Shown in pieces: positions 5,867 through 6,385 of a stretch of DNA of 6,385 bases. The stretch's first letter is position 1, and the number at the start of each line of letters is the position of its first letter. This stretch comes from UBA1081 sp045639185 (GTDB lineage Bacteria; Bacillota; Clostridia; Oscillospirales; Acutalibacteraceae), in NCBI GenBank assembly GCA_045639185.1, contig JAZUCO010000140.1:1-6385 (forward strand), in the 5' to 3' direction. Position numbers and translations under genes: made by a program. Below the pieces are notes generated by a model. That model was not told the origin of the DNA. It ran no database searches and saw only the letters and a list, made by a program, of their open reading frames with translations.

Positions 5867-6385
5867 ATGCATAAAAAAATCTCTATAGGACTCACAATTA
5901 CAATATCTGCTATCGCAATCATAGTAACGGCTCTCGTAACGACTGCCGTTACTATGAATATTTTTTCTTCTCTTGTTTCAGACCTGCCTCAGAGGGAATC
6001 AATGTACACTTCCCTTGCAGAGCTTGACAATCTGATAAGAAATGAATATTACGGCTCAGTTGCAGATGATTCTCTCAACGCTGCAATAGCTGACGGTTAT
6101 CTTTCCAACCTCACAACGGGCAGTAATTACATTATGAGTGCGGAAGAATATGATGAGTATAAAAAGAATCAGGCAGGCAAAGACAAAGACGGAAAAGCTG
6201 TTCAATCTGTGACTTACAGTAAAGATTCAAATGCAGGATATATAAAAATCAGCAACTTTACTGATAAGACTCCTGATGAATTCAGAGATGCTCTCACAAA
6301 TCTTAAAAATGAAAGTGTATCGGGAATTATTATTGATGTCAGAAATACAGACAGTATCAACATAAAATCTGCAGCTCTTATCATT
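5867..6385 (+). CDS. S41 (CtpA-like) peptidase-family protein, apparently without PDZ domain; 3' end outside window
   Basis: ATG 5867 has GGAGAG at 5857-5862 and lies 18 nt after the M23 gene, so it belongs to the same operon. The 173 visible residues show an N-terminal membrane anchor or signal (5-30). The next part resembles the CtpA N-terminal helical region (ELDNLIRNEYYGSV, 52-65; SNYIMSAEEYDEYKKNQAGK, 86-105). It then runs almost directly into the protease-core strands AGYIKISNFTDKTPDEFRDA (123-142) and VSGIIIDVRN (151-160). In ordinary CtpA-type enzymes a PDZ domain of roughly 90 residues sits between these parts; here there are fewer than 20. The family motif D-L-R-x-N-P-G-G reads DVRNTDSI here. 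The catalytic Ser and Lys would lie beyond the window. S41 proteases (CtpB) also neighbour ftsEX in Bacillus subtilis, which supports the family call. It may be an inactive scaffold rather than a protease; that is inference. The start of this gene also contains a strong hairpin with a T-run. Confidence 0.78.
   Translation, partial: MHKKISIGLTITISAIAIIVTALVTTAVTMNIFSSLVSDLPQRESMYTSLAELDNLIRNEYYGSVADDSLNAAIADGYLSNLTTGSNYIMSAEEYDEYKKNQAGKDKDGKAVQSVTYSKDSNAGYIKISNFTDKTPDEFRDALTNLKNESVSGIIIDVRNTDSINIKSAALII
5919..5966 (+). terminator. intragenic 13-bp perfect hairpin followed by T6, attenuator-like
   Basis: TCATAGTAACGGC (5919-5931) pairs perfectly with GCCGTTACTATGA (5945-5957) around a 13-nt loop. 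Three bases later comes T6 (5961-5966). It lies about 50-100 nt inside the S41-like gene, in the part encoding the membrane anchor, whose repeated Val-Thr/Ala-Val codons partly account for it. In form it is an intrinsic terminator; in place it could lower expression of this gene relative to ftsE, ftsX and the M23 gene. Translating ribosomes would normally mask it. Confidence 0.45.

Noticed and set aside
1..6385. Mobile element, prophage, CRISPR, tRNA or toxin-antitoxin content
   Set aside because: No transposase, integrase, terminal repeats, tRNA-like fold or paired small genes could be seen; the layout is that of ordinary chromosomal operons.

Overview
The window looks like chromosomal DNA of a Gram-positive, probably gut-associated member of the Clostridia. 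The evidence is the style of the FtsE/FtsX proteins, strong AGGAGG-type ribosome binding sites, a PucR/CdaR-type regulator, moderately AT-rich DNA, and an L-fucose isomerase. An Oscillospiraceae/Ruminococcaceae-like origin is my best guess but is not proven. Every gene I can support lies on the + strand.

Layout. (1) Positions 1-969 hold the C-terminal half of L-fucose isomerase, cut by the window edge, followed by an intrinsic terminator. (2) The gap 970-1353 holds that terminator, a second long hairpin with a T-run, a plausible promoter, two related palindromes bracketing the promoter, and a further inverted repeat in the leader. (3) Positions 1354-2442 encode a PucR/CdaR-family regulator whose stop codon lies in the loop of an intrinsic terminator. 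(4) Positions 2483-6385 hold a tightly packed cell-division/cell-wall operon: ftsE, ftsX (4-nt overlap), a secreted coiled-coil M23 peptidase (8-nt overlap), and the start of an S41-peptidase-like gene (18-nt gap, cut by the window end).

How the genes work together. In the FtsEX paradigm, cytoplasmic FtsE hydrolyses ATP, FtsX passes the change across the membrane, and its extracellular domain controls a coiled-coil hydrolase or activator in the wall. Here the third gene is that partner. Its M23 domain keeps all the expected zinc and catalytic residues, so it should be an enzyme itself, unlike E. coli EnvC. The S41-like protein is membrane-anchored and probably belongs to the same pathway. The regulator may be transcribed separately from ftsEX, because a terminator lies between them.

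Nothing here is a wholly new system. The points that depart most from the textbook families are the ~150-residue acidic tail on FtsE, the S41-like protein that appears to lack a PDZ domain and the NPGG motif, a 13-bp perfect hairpin plus T6 inside the coding region of that gene, and paired GCAATA/TATTGC palindromes at the regulator promoter.
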